This document shows, one piece after another, positions 37,408 through 45,987 of a stretch of 64,000 bases of DNA; positions within the stretch are counted from its first letter, which is position 1; every line of letters starts with the position of its first letter. The stretch is taken from assembly GCF_002214585.1 (NCBI RefSeq), contig NZ_CP014862.1, forward strand, positions 744,001 through 808,000, given 5' to 3'. The position numbers and the translations under genes are program-made. The notes under the pieces are model-generated. The model did not search any database, was not told the DNA's origin, and saw only the letters and a list, made by a program, of their open reading frames with translations. This stretch comes from Thermococcus profundus. GTDB taxonomy: Archaea; Methanobacteriota_B; Thermococci; Thermococcales; Thermococcaceae.

Positions 37408-38478
37408 TCATCCCAGCTTGAATAGCTTCTTTAGATTCCTCTCGAAGGGCGGCCAGACCACGCCCCTATCGGTTATTATTCCAGTCAGGTACTTGTGGGG
37501 GGTGACGTCAAAGGCCGGGTTGTAGACGTCAACGTCCGGCGCTATCTTACAGCCGCCGCAGGTGAGAACCTCTTCCGGCTTGCGCTCCTCTATGGGTATT
37601 TCCTTCCCGCTCTTCAGGCTCATGTCTATCGTTGAGAGCGGTGCAACCGTGAAGAACGGAATTCCATGTTCTTTTGCCAGAACAGCCAAGGTATACGTTC
37701 CAATCTTGTTGGCGAAGTCCCCGTTGGCAACGATCCTATCTGCTCCGACTATTATCGCGTCAACTTTGCCCTGCTGCATCACAAAGCCCGCCATGTTGTC
37801 GGTTATCAGCTTGAGCGGAATTCCATCGTAGTGGTACTCCCATGCGCTCAGGCGGGCGCCTTGAAGGACGGGCCTTGTCTCGTCCACCCAGAGGAGCTTC
37901 AGAGCTCCATCGCGGTGCATGACCCTCAAAACGGCCCCAACAGTTCCGAGTTGAACCGTTGCAAGGCTTCCCGCGTTGCAGTGCGTTAGAACATTACCCT
38001 CGGGGAGAACATCCGCACCGTAGTGGCCCATCCTCAGGTTGGCCTCAACGTCCTCGTCGGCTATCTTTTGAGCCTCAGCAACGATGAGCTTCTTTATCTC
38101 ATCAAGGCTATCCTCCATGTGCTCCTCAACCAGCTTCTTCACCCTGTTGAGGGCCCAGAAGAGGTTGACGGCTGTGGGCCTCGTGTTCTTGAGCCTGTCG
38201 TAGGCTGAGTAAAACCCGTTCATGAACTCGTCCTTGGTCTTGGCCTTCGTCGTGTCCGCGTAGAGTGCCAAACCGAAGGCGGCAGCAGCGCCTATTGCCG
38301 GCGCTCCGCGGACTTTCATCGTAACTATCGCATCGGCGACCTCGTCAACGGTCCTGAGTTCTATCTCCCTGAACTCCCTCGGGAGAAGGGTCTGGTCTAT
38401 CATGATGACCTTTCCTGGCTCATATCTAACGCTCCTTGGTAACCTGGTGAGTTCTTCCGGCTTGTACCTGATCTCCAT
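37408..38478 (-). CDS. mtnA: S-methyl-5-thioribose-1-phosphate isomerase
   Basis: A 356-residue enzyme of the eIF2B-like isomerase family. MtnA converts methylthioribose-1-P to methylthioribulose-1-P in methionine salvage. Motifs are MKVRGAPAIGAAAAFG, NTRPTAVNLFWAL, the catalytic Cys in THCNAGSLATVQLGT, WVDETRPVLQGARLSAWE and the catalytic Asp in IIVGADRIVANGD. The close relative ribose-1,5-bisphosphate isomerase lacks this full-length N-domain, so MtnA is preferred. The ATG at 38478 follows GGGGTGATGGGT. Confidence 0.94.
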   Translation of the reverse strand: MEIRYKPEELTRLPRSVRYEPGKVIMIDQTLLPREFREIELRTVDEVADAIVTMKVRGAPAIGAAAAFGLALYADTTKAKTKDEFMNGFYSAYDRLKNTRPTAVNLFWALNRVKKLVEEHMEDSLDEIKKLIVAEAQKIADEDVEANLRMGHYGADVLPEGNVLTHCNAGSLATVQLGTVGAVLRVMHRDGALKLLWVDETRPVLQGARLSAWEYHYDGIPLKLITDNMAGFVMQQGKVDAIIVGADRIVANGDFANKIGTYTLAVLAKEHGIPFFTVAPLSTIDMSLKSGKEIPIEERKPEEVLTCGGCKIAPDVDVYNPAFDVTPHKYLTGIITDRGVVWPPFERNLKKLFKLG

Positions 38479-38533
38479 ACCCATCACCCCAAAGTGTTTA
38501 AGGGAGGAACTTAAAGCTCCTTCGGTGAGCGGA

Positions 38534-39076
38534 ATGGTGCTGAGAATATTCGTAACGGGGCCAGTTGGAGTCGGAAAAACAACGCTCGTTGAGCGGGTGG
38601 CTAAAGAAGCCGACCGCTGGGGCTACATCGTCGGCGGAATGATAACCCAGGAAGTGCGCAGGGGCGGAAGGCGCGTCGGGTTCAAGATAACTGCCCTCGA
38701 CACCGGCGAGGAGGGAACCCTCGCCAGCATTAGGGGCACCTCACATCTCCCTGGCGTTCCGTTCGGGAAGTACATCGTCCACGTCGATGAAATCGAGCGC
38801 GTCGGCGTTTCTGCGATAAGAAGAGCCCTAGTAGAGGCAGACCTGATAGTCATAGACGAGATCGGCCCGATGGAGTACAAGAGCGACGAGTTCGCCAAAG
38901 CCGTCGGAGAAGTCCTGAAGTCGGAAAAGCCTCTTCTTGCGGTCGTCCACCGCAAATTTGCCGACAGGTTCAGACCGCTTGGAGAACTTCATGCGCTTAG
39001 CTTTGAGAACAGGAACGCAGAATTTGGAATAATTTTGGATAAGGTAATGAAAGAACTGAAGGGAATCAGAGGTTGA
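38534..39076 (+). CDS. Nucleoside-triphosphatase THEP1 family
   Basis: A 180-residue P-loop NTPase (NTPase_1, THEP1). Walker A is FVTGPVGVGKTTLVERV, Walker B is LIVIDEIGPMEYKS, and FKITALDTGEEGTLAS is conserved. The Aquifex and human relatives hydrolyse NTPs slowly; the in vivo role is unknown. The ATG at 38534 follows GGTGAGCGGA. A longer reading from 38402 overlaps mtnA and lacks support. Its end overlaps the convergent CBS-protein gene by 11 bp. Confidence 0.93.
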   Translation: MVLRIFVTGPVGVGKTTLVERVAKEADRWGYIVGGMITQEVRRGGRRVGFKITALDTGEEGTLASIRGTSHLPGVPFGKYIVHVDEIERVGVSAIRRALVEADLIVIDEIGPMEYKSDEFAKAVGEVLKSEKPLLAVVHRKFADRFRPLGELHALSFENRNAEFGIILDKVMKELKGIRG

Positions 39077-39599
39077 GGGAGTCCTTACAGCTCTCGCAGA
39101 CCCACTTCTCTCCTCCTTCAATGTAGACCTTGTAGAGCGGGCCGTACTGACCGCAGATCTCGCAGATGCCGTAGACCTCGGTCTCCTCCTCCGTCTCTTC
39201 CTCTTCCTCACTGTTGTACGTGTTGAGTGCCGTGAGCAGATCCGCAGCCGTAACGAAGCCGATGGGTTTCCCGAGTCTGGTGACGAGGAGCCTTCTGACA
39301 CCCTTGTCCATCATCCTGTCGATCGCGTCCTGGATGCTGTAATCGTCTTCGATTGTTATGGGGTTCTTGGTCATGACGTCCTTCACTTTGACCTTCTTCG
39401 GATCCTTCCCCTTGGCAACGACCTTGTCAAGGATGTCCCTATCAGTGATAATCCCTACGATCTCATCGTTTTCATCAACGACAACGGCACTTCCCACCTT
39501 GTTACGTGCCAACACCCTCGCGACCCTGTGCACGGTATCGTTTGGCTTTACGATTACTGCCTTTCTCTTGACCACCTGACCCACCGCGATCTCTGCCAA
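39066..39599 (-). CDS. CBS-domain protein with C-terminal zinc ribbon
   Basis: A 177-residue protein with two CBS motifs (about 8-60 and 70-125: VGSAVVVDENDEIVGIITDRDIL; DKGVRRLLVTRLGKPIGFVTAADLL), an acidic linker (SEEEEETEEETE) and a C-terminal ribbon CEICG...CESC (about 145-172). CBS pairs bind adenosine nucleotides, so this may be an energy- or nucleotide-responsive binding protein. The TTG at 39599 is preferred because GGGGTGAT lies 4 bases before it; a GTG three codons upstream overlaps that site. It overlaps THEP1 tail-to-tail by 11 bp. Confidence 0.85.
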   Translation of the reverse strand: MAEIAVGQVVKRKAVIVKPNDTVHRVARVLARNKVGSAVVVDENDEIVGIITDRDILDKVVAKGKDPKKVKVKDVMTKNPITIEDDYSIQDAIDRMMDKGVRRLLVTRLGKPIGFVTAADLLTALNTYNSEEEEETEEETEVYGICEICGQYGPLYKVYIEGGEKWVCESCKDSLNL

Positions 39600-39622
39600 C
39601 TCTATCACCCCATCAGTGGGGG

Positions 39623-40333
39623 TTACTCGCGACTCTTAAAAACGTTTTGGGATTTCCTCTTAAGAAGCCAGTATGCGACCAGAAAAACGATAATGAACGT
39701 TATTATTGCTAGATACAACGGAAGGGAACTCCAGTTAGAACCGTGAGTTTGGGCTACGCCGCTTACTGTGCCATTTGAAACCGTATGTAAGGGCGTGGTT
39801 GTTGCTGCAGGCGGCCTTGTGGTGTTGGTGCCTGTGATAACGAACTTGGATATGTTTTCACTCACCGAATAGCTCTCAGTGACGTTTGTGGTGTTTGTGA
39901 TGGCGAGCGTCCCCGCGGGTTTAGCTCCAAGGAACCTCTTTGAAACTGCATACACGACGGTGGAGATGAAAGCGGCCAGTCCCAGGCTTATCACGTGGAG
40001 CCTTTCTATAGTGTGCAGTTTTTTGCTCACCTTCGTAGCATCGCGCCGGGGGACTATGAGGATCGGCCTGTTGGATGCACGGTAGAGCTTCACCTCTTGG
40101 AGCTTTTTGCCGTACTTCTTCCCTGCCAGTTCAACGAGTCCCACCCGTAGCATTCGCTCTATGTGGTAGCTGACCGTGGAGAGGGGGAAGTTAAGCTCCT
40201 CCGCTATTTGGGTTATCGATTTCGGCTCTTCCTCAATAGCGTGAAGAATGGCCAGTGCCTTCTCGTTTGTTATGATCTGCGCAAGAAGCTTCGCGCTTTC
40301 GTCGTTGATGTCTATGACATTGCCGTCTCCCAC
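39623..40333 (-). CDS. Membrane-anchored ArsR-type transcriptional regulator
   Basis: A 236-residue protein with an N-terminal winged helix (about 12-85: KALAILHAIEEEPKSITQIAEELNFPLSTVSYHIERM), then a basic linker, a hydrophobic helix (LHVISLGLAAFISTVVYAV, about 115-135), a Thr/Ser/Asn-rich outer segment with many N-x-T/S sequons (ITNTTNVT, NTT, NGT) and a second helix near the end (LAIITFIIVFLVAYWLL). DNA binding would be inside and the roughly 70-residue loop outside, a one-protein sensor design. The GTG at 40333 follows GGTGGCGTTA; a TTG at 40390 would place the TATA-like GTTTTAATA inside the gene. Confidence 0.8.
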   Translation of the reverse strand: MGDGNVIDINDESAKLLAQIITNEKALAILHAIEEEPKSITQIAEELNFPLSTVSYHIERMLRVGLVELAGKKYGKKLQEVKLYRASNRPILIVPRRDATKVSKKLHTIERLHVISLGLAAFISTVVYAVSKRFLGAKPAGTLAITNTTNVTESYSVSENISKFVITGTNTTRPPAATTTPLHTVSNGTVSGVAQTHGSNWSSLPLYLAIITFIIVFLVAYWLLKRKSQNVFKSRE

Positions 40334-40441
40334 TAACGCCACCAGAATAAGATTGGGGACGATAGGTATTAAAACTTTCCACAGGTTCAAGGCGGCTTGA
40401 AGTAAAAGGGGTTAGAGTAAAAGGAAAGGGATTTAATCAGT

Positions 40442-40717
40442 TCACGGCTTCTCGAGAACGATCTCGATGGTCGAGGTGTTGGCAGTCCTGCCGTCGGCGG
40501 TCGGAAGCTCCTCGGTGCCGATCTTGATCTCCTTAACCCTGACCTCTGGGAGGAACCTGTTCCTGACGATCTCGGCGACGTCAACGGCCCTGCTGATAGC
40601 CCTACCGCGAGCCTTCACGGTGACCTCCTTGGCACCCTCGTTGAACTGGGTGATAACGGCCAGGACGTAGTTCATAACCGGCTTCTTTCCAATGTAGACA
40701 ACGTGCTCCTCAGCCAT
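40442..40717 (-). CDS. albA: DNA/RNA-binding protein Alba
   Basis: A 91-residue chromatin protein. [49 protein letters not shown] shows the Alba dimer fold, with the DNA-contacting Lys in IGKKPVMNY and the RNRFLP segment. It coats double-stranded DNA and RNA at high levels in Thermococcales. GGAGGTGCCAGAA precedes the ATG at 40717, a strong RBS fitting an abundant protein, and the TATA-like AGTATTTAACCC (minus strand) lies near 40763-40776. Confidence 0.96.
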   Translation of the reverse strand: MAEEHVVYIGKKPVMNYVLAVITQFNEGAKEVTVKARGRAISRAVDVAEIVRNRFLPEVRVKEIKIGTEELPTADGRTANTSTIEIVLEKP

Positions 40718-40762
40718 TTCTGGCACCTCCGGAAGTTTTGTCGTTAGGCTATCGCCGGGATA

Positions 40763-40880
40763 GGGTTAAATACTTTTCGGTTTTCCCATCGACACGAAAG
40801 GGAGTTGCCCCTCTGCAAGGGGATTCCGCGAAAGGCCGCTTCACATCTTAACATTATTGTGCCAAAGAAAAGGTTTTAAC
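40763..40880. promoter_or_regulatory. Divergent promoters of alba and purB
   Basis: AGTATTTAACCC (minus strand, about 40763-40774) serves alba and AGGTTTTAAC (40871-40880) serves purB. Between them lies a GC-rich stretch with a small hairpin (CCCCT-ctgc-AAGGGG, about 40816-40831) whose meaning is unclear. Confidence 0.5.
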
Positions 40881-40911
40881 CCCTTTAAATTGACATGTAG
40901 ATGGTGATAAA

Positions 40912-42276
40912 ATGGCCGTTCATCCGATCGACTACCGCTATGGAAGCGAAGAGATGAGGCGCATCTGGGACGAGGAGAACAAGCTTCAGAAGCTCCTTGA
41001 CGTCGAGGCTGCCCTAGCGAGGGCCCACGCAAAGCTTGGCAACATCCCGGAGGAGAGCGCGAGAGTAATCTCTGAGAGAGCGAACACGAGATGGGTTAAG
41101 CTCGAGAGGGTTAAGGAAATCGAGGCGGAGATACACCACGACATAATGGCGGTAGTTAAAGCTTTAAGTGAGGTCTGCGGCGAGCATGGCAAATACGTCC
41201 ACCTAGGTGCAACTTCAAACGACATAATAGACACCGCGAACGCGCTCCTCATAAAGGAGAGCCTTGCTATAGTCGAGAGAGACCTAAGGGAGCTGCGCTC
41301 AGTCCTCAAGAAGCTAGCGAAGGAGCACAAGTATACCGTCTGCATCGGAAGGACGCACGGTCAGCACGCCATCCCAACGACATACGGCATGAAGTTTGCG
41401 ATATGGCTTGATGAGGTGCAGAGGCACATAGACAGACTCAACCAGCTCAAGGAGAGGATCCTCGTGGGTCAGATGAGCGGCGCGGTTGGAACCATGGCGA
41501 GCTTCGGAGAGAAGGGGCTTGAGATACAGAAATTGGTTATGGAAGACCTTGGTCTCAAACCAGCGAGGATAAGCAACCAGATAATACAGAGGGATGTTTA
41601 CGCCGAGCTCATGGCCTTCCTTGCCATCGTTGCCTCAACTCTCGACAAGATGGCCCTAGAAATCAGGAACCTCCAAAGGACCGAGATACTTGAGGTCAGC
41701 GAGCCCTTCGGGAAGAAGCAGGTCGGCTCTTCAACCATGCCTCACAAGAGAAACCCGATAAGGAGCGAGAAGGTGAGTGGCTTAGCTAGAGTTCTCTACT
41801 CCAATGTGATCCCCGCTTTGCTGAACAATCCGCTCTGGCACGAGAGGGACCTTACCAATTCCTCCGTCGAACGCGTTGTTCTACCAGAGAGCTTCGTTCT
41901 CCTCGATGAGATGCTGAGGAATATGATAAAGGTGCTCTCTGGCCTCGAGTTCTTCCCGGAGAACATAAAGAGGAACCTCTATATGACGAGGAACCTCATA
42001 ATGGCCGAGCCGCTGATGCTGAAGCTCACCGAAAGGGGCATGGGGAGACAGGAGGCGCACGAGCTTGTAAGGAAGCTGGCCATGAAGGCCTTCAGCGAGG
42101 GCAGAGACCTTCTTGAGATCGTGAGGGAGGACAAGACCGCGAGGGAGCTCCTGAGTGAAGAGGACTTCAAAGCACTAAAGCCTGAGAACTACATTGGGCT
42201 TGCACCGCGGATAGTGGACAATGTAATCGCGTTTATAGAGGAGAAAGAGCGGGAAGAAGTATCTAAAGGCCAGTAA
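40912..42276 (+). CDS. purB: Adenylosuccinate lyase
   Basis: A 454-residue fumarase-superfamily lyase that acts twice in purine synthesis (SAICAR and adenylosuccinate cleavage). It has HPIDYRYGSEEMRRIW at the start, TSNDIIDTANAL, the catalytic His in GRTHGQHAIPTTYG, and the signature GSSTMPHKRNPIRSE. The ATG follows GGTGATAAA. TTTCTTT-type runs follow the stop, after which the sequence turns sharply AT-rich. Confidence 0.97.
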   Translation: MAVHPIDYRYGSEEMRRIWDEENKLQKLLDVEAALARAHAKLGNIPEESARVISERANTRWVKLERVKEIEAEIHHDIMAVVKALSEVCGEHGKYVHLGATSNDIIDTANALLIKESLAIVERDLRELRSVLKKLAKEHKYTVCIGRTHGQHAIPTTYGMKFAIWLDEVQRHIDRLNQLKERILVGQMSGAVGTMASFGEKGLEIQKLVMEDLGLKPARISNQIIQRDVYAELMAFLAIVASTLDKMALEIRNLQRTEILEVSEPFGKKQVGSSTMPHKRNPIRSEKVSGLARVLYSNVIPALLNNPLWHERDLTNSSVERVVLPESFVLLDEMLRNMIKVLSGLEFFPENIKRNLYMTRNLIMAEPLMLKLTERGMGRQEAHELVRKLAMKAFSEGRDLLEIVREDKTARELLSEEDFKALKPENYIGLAPRIVDNVIAFIEEKEREEVSKGQ

Positions 42277-42311
42277 TCTTTCTTTAGGCCTTTCTACTGC
42301 CTTTTTCTTTG
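42277..42311 (+). terminator. T-rich terminator after purB
   Basis: Pyrimidine runs (TCTTTCTTTAGG, then CCTTTTTCTTT) directly follow the purB stop and mark its likely end, before the AT-rich island begins. Confidence 0.45.
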
Positions 42312-42632
42312 GGCATTCTTTTAGAGTATTTTCTACAATTTATCTCTCAGATTTCTCAGTGAATTATTACATTTAGTATTCTTAAATCTGAAACCTTAGA
42401 TAAGATGTTTTTCATTTATTTTAATATAAAAATAAAATAATAATATAAAATATCTAATTTTTATTAATATTATGGCTTTTAAAATAAACCTAGAAATCTA
42501 AAGTTGTTTAAAAACTATTATAAATAGTAAAAAATGGTAAATTTATACTACTTAACAATGTTAAATGAACAAAGGCGAGCATTTGGTTGCCTGGAATGTT
42601 GGGATGCCAAGAACGTCAATTGTTCAAGTGTG

Positions 42633-44066
42633 AAGCCCGCTATTACATGACCAGTTTTCTATTACAATGAAAGGTAGTTATCCACCTGATGAGGGCATCC
42701 AGTATGCCCATTTAGGAAACTACCGATATCATATTGATCTGCCTCCCTGAAATACTTAATAAAAGCCAGAATGCAAGGAGGACTGTGATCATTTTTCACT
42801 ATGCTTGTTATAAGAAGCCCAAGGCCTACCCCAATTATCCGCGAGCACCTTCTAACACCCATCAAAGTTAGAAGGAAAGCTGAGGTCATGAAATAATCAA
42901 GAGATAAAACCCTTCTCAGGAGGTTAGATGGAAGGTCCTTTTGGAACGTGTCTGAAGGGAAATGTTGAGGGTACTGTTTGCAGCGCTGTTAAAGGCCCTA
43001 TGGCCGCAACTAGGCAGATAGTTTACTCAGCTACACATTATTGGGGTACCAATGATAAACGTCGTCTCCTCAGAGAACCCGTCTCCTCAATTTGGCTTTT
43101 CAACTGCATTGAGCTTCCTAATTAATTAGATATCGCTTTGAAATTGAGTAGTTGATCAGGAGATACAAGAAATCCCTCTGCATTGAGGGGTTTTAAAAGT
43201 TGAGTTTATGGCTTCCGTAGCTTTAACCCTCGAATGACTGGATGGGTTTTTGTTCCTGCTGTCCTCTTGCTTAATCCGTGAGCACTTTCCGTGGTGTTTT
43301 TCTTCCAGCAGATCTAATAAGAGCTTCTTGAAAAACTGTTCCCATCTCTGCTTGAATGCCCCATTAAGTGCTCGTTTTTGTTCTTTAGTTTTAGATATAA
43401 TGTATCTTATATGACAAACTAAAGTACAGCAAAGAACATCAAAACAAGGGGGAGCTCACAACCATAATAGCATCTAAATTGGAGTCCATGAAATATAAGA
43501 GAGGCCACGCCACAATACCCCAATGGGGGCAGAAACCGGGGCAGATACATAATGGCCTTGTACCACAGTCAGACATTATATCTCAAACCCTGTTCCTGAG
43601 GCATGGTACAAAGCAACCTCAACAGATTTGAGGCGGTACTCATACTGTAACAAGGCCATGGACAGGTTCGAGGCCTTTTCTCAAACGTAGGGGAGGACTA
43701 CAATGAAGCCAAAAACTGATATCCCACCTGAAATTGCCGTTAGGTACCTTCACTTATCTCACTGTGTAGCTGAGATACGGAGGCCCAGGTTGAAAGCCTA
43801 CACAACCCGTGCTGACTCTCAGCCGTTTATCGAGGTGAACCGACAGACAAGGAAGTTGGAGCTGGTTAAAAAAAGCCCGCCCGTACGAGGAATGGTAGGG
43901 TTATAGTCACCGTCACAGGCCAGTCTGAGCTTGAACTGGTGACGGGTAAGCCGCTAGAGTGGGGCTCCGCGCGTGTTATTCTAAATCCAATTGCTAGGTC
44001 GGCACTAGCCCGATCAATAACCACCTTTGCTCGTAACCAAAAACTGGTGGTGTAAGAGCGGGCTTT
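42633..44066. mobile_element. Decayed element bounded by 50-bp inverted repeats
   Basis: The left repeat (42633-42681) begins AAGCCCGCTATTACATGACC; the reverse complement of the right repeat (44066 to 44017) begins AAGCCCGCTCTTACACCACC. Aligned with one gap, about 40 of 51 positions match, out to the shared AAAGGT and GTTAT blocks. The span is about 1.43 kb, the size of a single-transposase insertion sequence. Inside are only broken frames on both strands, so I read it as a dead insertion sequence or similar mobile unit. No target duplication is obvious. Family unknown. Confidence 0.6.
43256..43445 (-). pseudogene. Possible transposase fragment
   Basis: On the minus strand one frame, open but without a start, gives CCTLVCHIRYIISKTKEQK, then RALNGAFKQRWEQFFKKLLL and DLLEEKHHGKC. 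The pattern C-x3-H-I-R-Y followed by charged helices resembles the C-x2-H-x-x-R-N/Y segment after the second catalytic Asp of some DDE transposases. The frame opens just after a stop near 43450 and closes near 43160. The likeness is by eye and weak. Confidence 0.3.
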
Positions 44067-44073
44067 AATTGAA
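43703..44073 (+). pseudogene. Frameshifted unknown gene inside the element
   Basis: An ATG frame (MKPKTDIPPEIAVRYLHLSH) runs 67 codons to a stop at 43904. If the frame is shifted at the A run near 43869-43874, it continues without stops as RNGRVIVTVTGQSELELVTG and so on to NQKTGGVRAGFN, stopping at 44073 inside the right inverted repeat. Upstream, the same frame is also open apart from one stop at 43688. This fits a decayed gene ending at the element border. I do not recognise the product; minus-strand coding over the same bases is also possible. Confidence 0.35.
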
Positions 44074-44501
44074 AAATTTCCATTACCCCCAACGGGTTCC
44101 CATTATGGTATCAAGCTAAGGTATCAGTGAATAATGAATTAATTTTTTTATTTTTATAAAGTTAGAATTTTAAGTTTAATATAAGTATAAAATTGCCATT
44201 TTTTAACATTTTTAAAAATAATTTAAATAATGGCTATCAAATTTTCAAAATTTAAAACTATAAAATGTATAAATTTAAAACATATACAAAAATTCTAAAA
44301 AAATATTTTAAATAATTATTAATATTACGTTTTAATAATGTAACAAATCACAGAAAAATTCATGACATAAGAAAACGGGAGGGGTACAAGAACAAAAATC
44401 CAATATGTTGAAAAATCTACAAGAAAGCGCTAAAGCGGGGCTATATGCTAACCGATTAGTATTAAAACGATGGGAGAGTATTCTTATGGAGGGTGAGGGT
44501 G

Positions 44502-45926
44502 ATGAGGTTACCATCACATAAGACGAAGATAGTGGCTACGATAGGTCCAGCGTCGAGGGATAGAAAGACTCTAGAGTCGCTGATAAAGGCCGGAATGAGC
44601 GTTGCCAGAATAAACTTCTCCCACGGCACGTTTGAAGAGCACAGGGAGACTATCAAGAGAATAAGGGACGTTTCTGTCAGACTTGGAAGACGCGTTGCCA
44701 TACTCGGGGATCTCCCTGGGGTCAAGATCAGGGTGGGTGAGATCATAGGCGGAAAGGTGGAGCTGAGGAGAAACCAGACGGTAACTCTAACGATTAGGGA
44801 CGTTGAGGGCATGGAAGGAATGATCCCCGTGGAGTTCAAAGAGTTCCCGAGGCTTGTGTCCCCAGGGGACACCATCTACCTGAGCGACGGCTTCATAGTT
44901 CTCAAAGTGGTTAAAGTAACGGGAACGGACGTTGTCTGCAAGGTTTTGGTTGGGGGCGTCTTGTATTCTCACAAGGGAATAAACGTTCCAAATGCCAGGA
45001 TACCCCTAGAGGCAATAACAAAAAAGGATCTCGAGATTCTGGAGTTCATGATAGAGAACGGCGTCGACGCTGCGGGAGTAAGCTTCGTCGGTTCTGCCTA
45101 CGACATCCTGAAGGTCAGACACTTCATAAGCGAGAGGGGAGGCAACCTCTTCATTGTGGCCAAGATAGAGCGCCCGGATGCCATCAGAAACTTTGACGAG
45201 ATACTCTCAGCCGCGGACGGAGTGATGATAGCTAGGGGTGACCTGGGTGTGGAGATGCCTATTGAGAAGCTTCCCATACTCCAGAAGAAGCTCATAGAGA
45301 AGGCTGTCACTGCTGGAAAACCGGCTATAGTCGCAACGCAGATGCTGGAGAGTATGACTGTGGAGAAATTGCCAACGAGGGCCGAGGTTACAGACGTTGC
45401 CAACGCCATCCTCGACGGTGCCGACGCCGTTATGCTCTCGGAGGAGACCGCAGTGGGCAAATACCCTGTGGATGCCGTGAGGATGATGGCAAGGATAGCA
45501 AGGGCCACCGAGGCCTACAGGGAGAGCTTTGGAAACGTGAGGATGCTTGAGTGGAAAGAAAAGATTCCAAAGAGGGGAACGATAAAGGACGCGGTTACTA
45601 GGGGCATAATAGAGGCTCTCCAGGTAATCGATGCAAAATACATCCTCACTCCCACAAAGAACGGCTACACTGCGAGGCTGATTTCAAGGTTCAGGCCAAA
45701 ACAGTGGATCCTTGCCTTCACCAAAGACGAGAGGGTGGCAAATGGGCTTATGTTCAGCTACGGTGTCTATCCCTTTGTTGTTGAAAGCGACAATGAGTGC
45801 GAGATAGTACGCCTTATAAAGGGCCTGGGATTGGTGAAGGAGGAGGATACAGTTCTCTTAACAAAGGGGGCACCAATCGGAAAGACCGTTGGAACGAATA
45901 CGATAAGGATATTCCAGATCCCGTGA
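44502..45926 (+). CDS. pyk: Pyruvate kinase
   Basis: A 474-residue glycolytic enzyme that makes pyruvate and ATP from PEP and ADP. Domain A has TKIVATIGPASR, ARINFSHGTFEEH, VAKIERPDAIRNFDEIL, MIARGDLGVEMP and the signature region VATQMLESM. The B domain lies about 68-165 and the C-terminal allosteric-type domain from about 345. The length is typical of archaeal forms. The ATG at 44502 follows GGAGGGTGAGGGTG. Its upstream DNA is the AT-rich island, so its promoter may lie in foreign-looking sequence (TTAGTATTAAAAC near 44456). Confidence 0.96.
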   Translation: MRLPSHKTKIVATIGPASRDRKTLESLIKAGMSVARINFSHGTFEEHRETIKRIRDVSVRLGRRVAILGDLPGVKIRVGEIIGGKVELRRNQTVTLTIRDVEGMEGMIPVEFKEFPRLVSPGDTIYLSDGFIVLKVVKVTGTDVVCKVLVGGVLYSHKGINVPNARIPLEAITKKDLEILEFMIENGVDAAGVSFVGSAYDILKVRHFISERGGNLFIVAKIERPDAIRNFDEILSAADGVMIARGDLGVEMPIEKLPILQKKLIEKAVTAGKPAIVATQMLESMTVEKLPTRAEVTDVANAILDGADAVMLSEETAVGKYPVDAVRMMARIARATEAYRESFGNVRMLEWKEKIPKRGTIKDAVTRGIIEALQVIDAKYILTPTKNGYTARLISRFRPKQWILAFTKDERVANGLMFSYGVYPFVVESDNECEIVRLIKGLGLVKEEDTVLLTKGAPIGKTVGTNTIRIFQIP

Positions 45927-45931
45927 GGCTT

Positions 45932-45958
45932 GTTTTCTTTTTGATTTTTCTTGAATTT
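45932..45958 (+). terminator. T-rich terminator after pyk
   Basis: GTTTTCTTTTTGATTTTTCTTG a few bases after the pyk stop is a typical oligo-T terminator; the convergent cysS gene ends at 45988. Confidence 0.5.
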
Positions 45959-45987
45959 TCAAAAGGAAAATAAAAAGTTGGTAGTTT

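Larger units (their letters stand above)
42312..44461. other. AT-rich island without intact genes
   Basis: About 2.15 kb between purB and pyruvate kinase unlike the rest of the window. The flanks (about 42330-42560 and 44125-44460) are extremely AT-rich, with long A/T runs and many stops in all frames. The middle (42600-44070) has intermediate composition, short broken reading frames only, and is bounded by long inverted repeats. No open frame here has a convincing RBS plus a full-length product. The composition break suggests foreign origin and decay. It could also include origin or regulatory DNA, but I see no repeat cluster of the archaeal origin type. Confidence 0.8.

Noticed and set aside
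40800-40860. GC-rich stretch with a CCCCT/AAGGGG hairpin between alba and purB, considered as a small RNA
   Set aside because: No C/D or H/ACA boxes and no promoter placed to make it; it is just intergenic DNA between two TATA boxes.
42312-42600. AT-rich arm considered as replication origin
   Set aside because: No origin recognition box-like repeats and no cdc6/orc1 or polD genes nearby.
42662-42889. 75-residue minus-strand frame next to the left inverted repeat
   Set aside because: No RBS, mixed hydrophobic composition and no recognised motif; at most a scrap of the decayed element, so not listed as a gene.
42928-43125. 65-residue plus-strand frame (starting MEGPFGTCLKGNVEG)
   Set aside because: AGGAGG-like bases precede it, but there is no family resemblance and it lies in the decayed element, so coding is not supported.
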